NCBI GenBank assembly: GCA_001939145.1
Contig: LSRX01000130.1
Span: 856,919-920,918, forward strand
Length of the DNA stretch: 64,000 bases
Direction: 5' to 3'
Source: Symbiodinium microadriaticum
Lineage: Eukaryota; Sar; Dinophyceae; Suessiales; Symbiodiniaceae
Part shown: positions 63,949 to 64,000 of the stretch, piece by piece
How positions within the stretch are numbered: the first letter of the stretch is position 1
Layout: every line of letters starts with the position of its first letter
Made by a program: the position numbers and the translations under genes
Notes under the pieces: generated by a model
Database searches by the model: none
Seen by the model: only the letters and a program-made list of their open reading frames with translations
Told to the model about the DNA's origin: nothing

Positions 63949-64000
63949 AGTCCTGCACGTGTATTGAATCTGCCCAACACAAACGGGGCAAACTTACACT

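Noticed and set aside
1..64000. Spliced-leader gene, rRNA or tRNA genes
   Set aside because: I looked for the dinoflagellate spliced-leader core and for obvious rRNA or tRNA sequence and saw none, though a diverged tRNA could be missed by eye.
59619..64000. Bacterial contamination as explanation of the compact array
   Set aside because: Not excluded, but no consistent purine-rich ribosome-binding sites precede the starts and none of the proteins looks like a common bacterial gene. It is kept as an open alternative rather than the main call.

Overview
The window looks like nuclear DNA of a photosynthetic dinoflagellate. Three things point that way. There is a multi-domain chlorophyll a/c-type light-harvesting polyprotein split into many tiny exons. 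There is a ubiquitin-like plus RCC1-repeat gene of a kind common in dinoflagellates. Degenerate TTTAGGG/CCCTAAA telomere-type repeats are strewn through almost all non-coding DNA. I cannot name the species, and no rRNA, tRNA or CRISPR array was seen.

Layout. 1-5.4 kb is mostly non-coding, with short palindromic elements. 5.5-8.6 kb holds minus-strand coding remnants, including a zinc-ribbon-like protein. 8.6-10.4 kb is telomere-like filler. 10.5-11.4 kb is a damaged ubiquitin-like/RCC1 gene. 11.7-19.3 kb contains short coding-like islands on the minus strand between repeats. About 20.1-39.5 kb is one minus-strand gene, read from 39.5 kb down to 20.1 kb. It encodes a putative plastid-targeting leader and three tandem light-harvesting domains. 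One of its introns carries a 5'-truncated non-LTR retrotransposon (24.2-27.0 kb). 40-43.8 kb is repeats with small coding-like pieces.

43.9-45.4 kb and 55.2-56.7 kb are two copies of one helical-repeat protein gene, each broken by different lesions. The spacer sequence around them shows they were once tandem neighbours. 46-54.8 kb is telomere-like DNA, microsatellites and isolated exon-like islands, one of them resembling an M16 metallopeptidase. 57-59.6 kb is simple repeats.

The last 4.4 kb (59.62-64.0 kb) is unlike the rest. It is intron-free, lacks telomere-like repeats, and is almost fully coding: several unrecognised minus-strand ORFs spaced 25-50 bases apart, plus one ORF on the opposite strand. 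It looks like an integrated compact (virus-like) genome or another gene-dense cassette, and is the best candidate for something undescribed.

All exon edges were placed by eye from family conservation and splice-like sequence. They should be read as accurate to roughly 10-20 bases.
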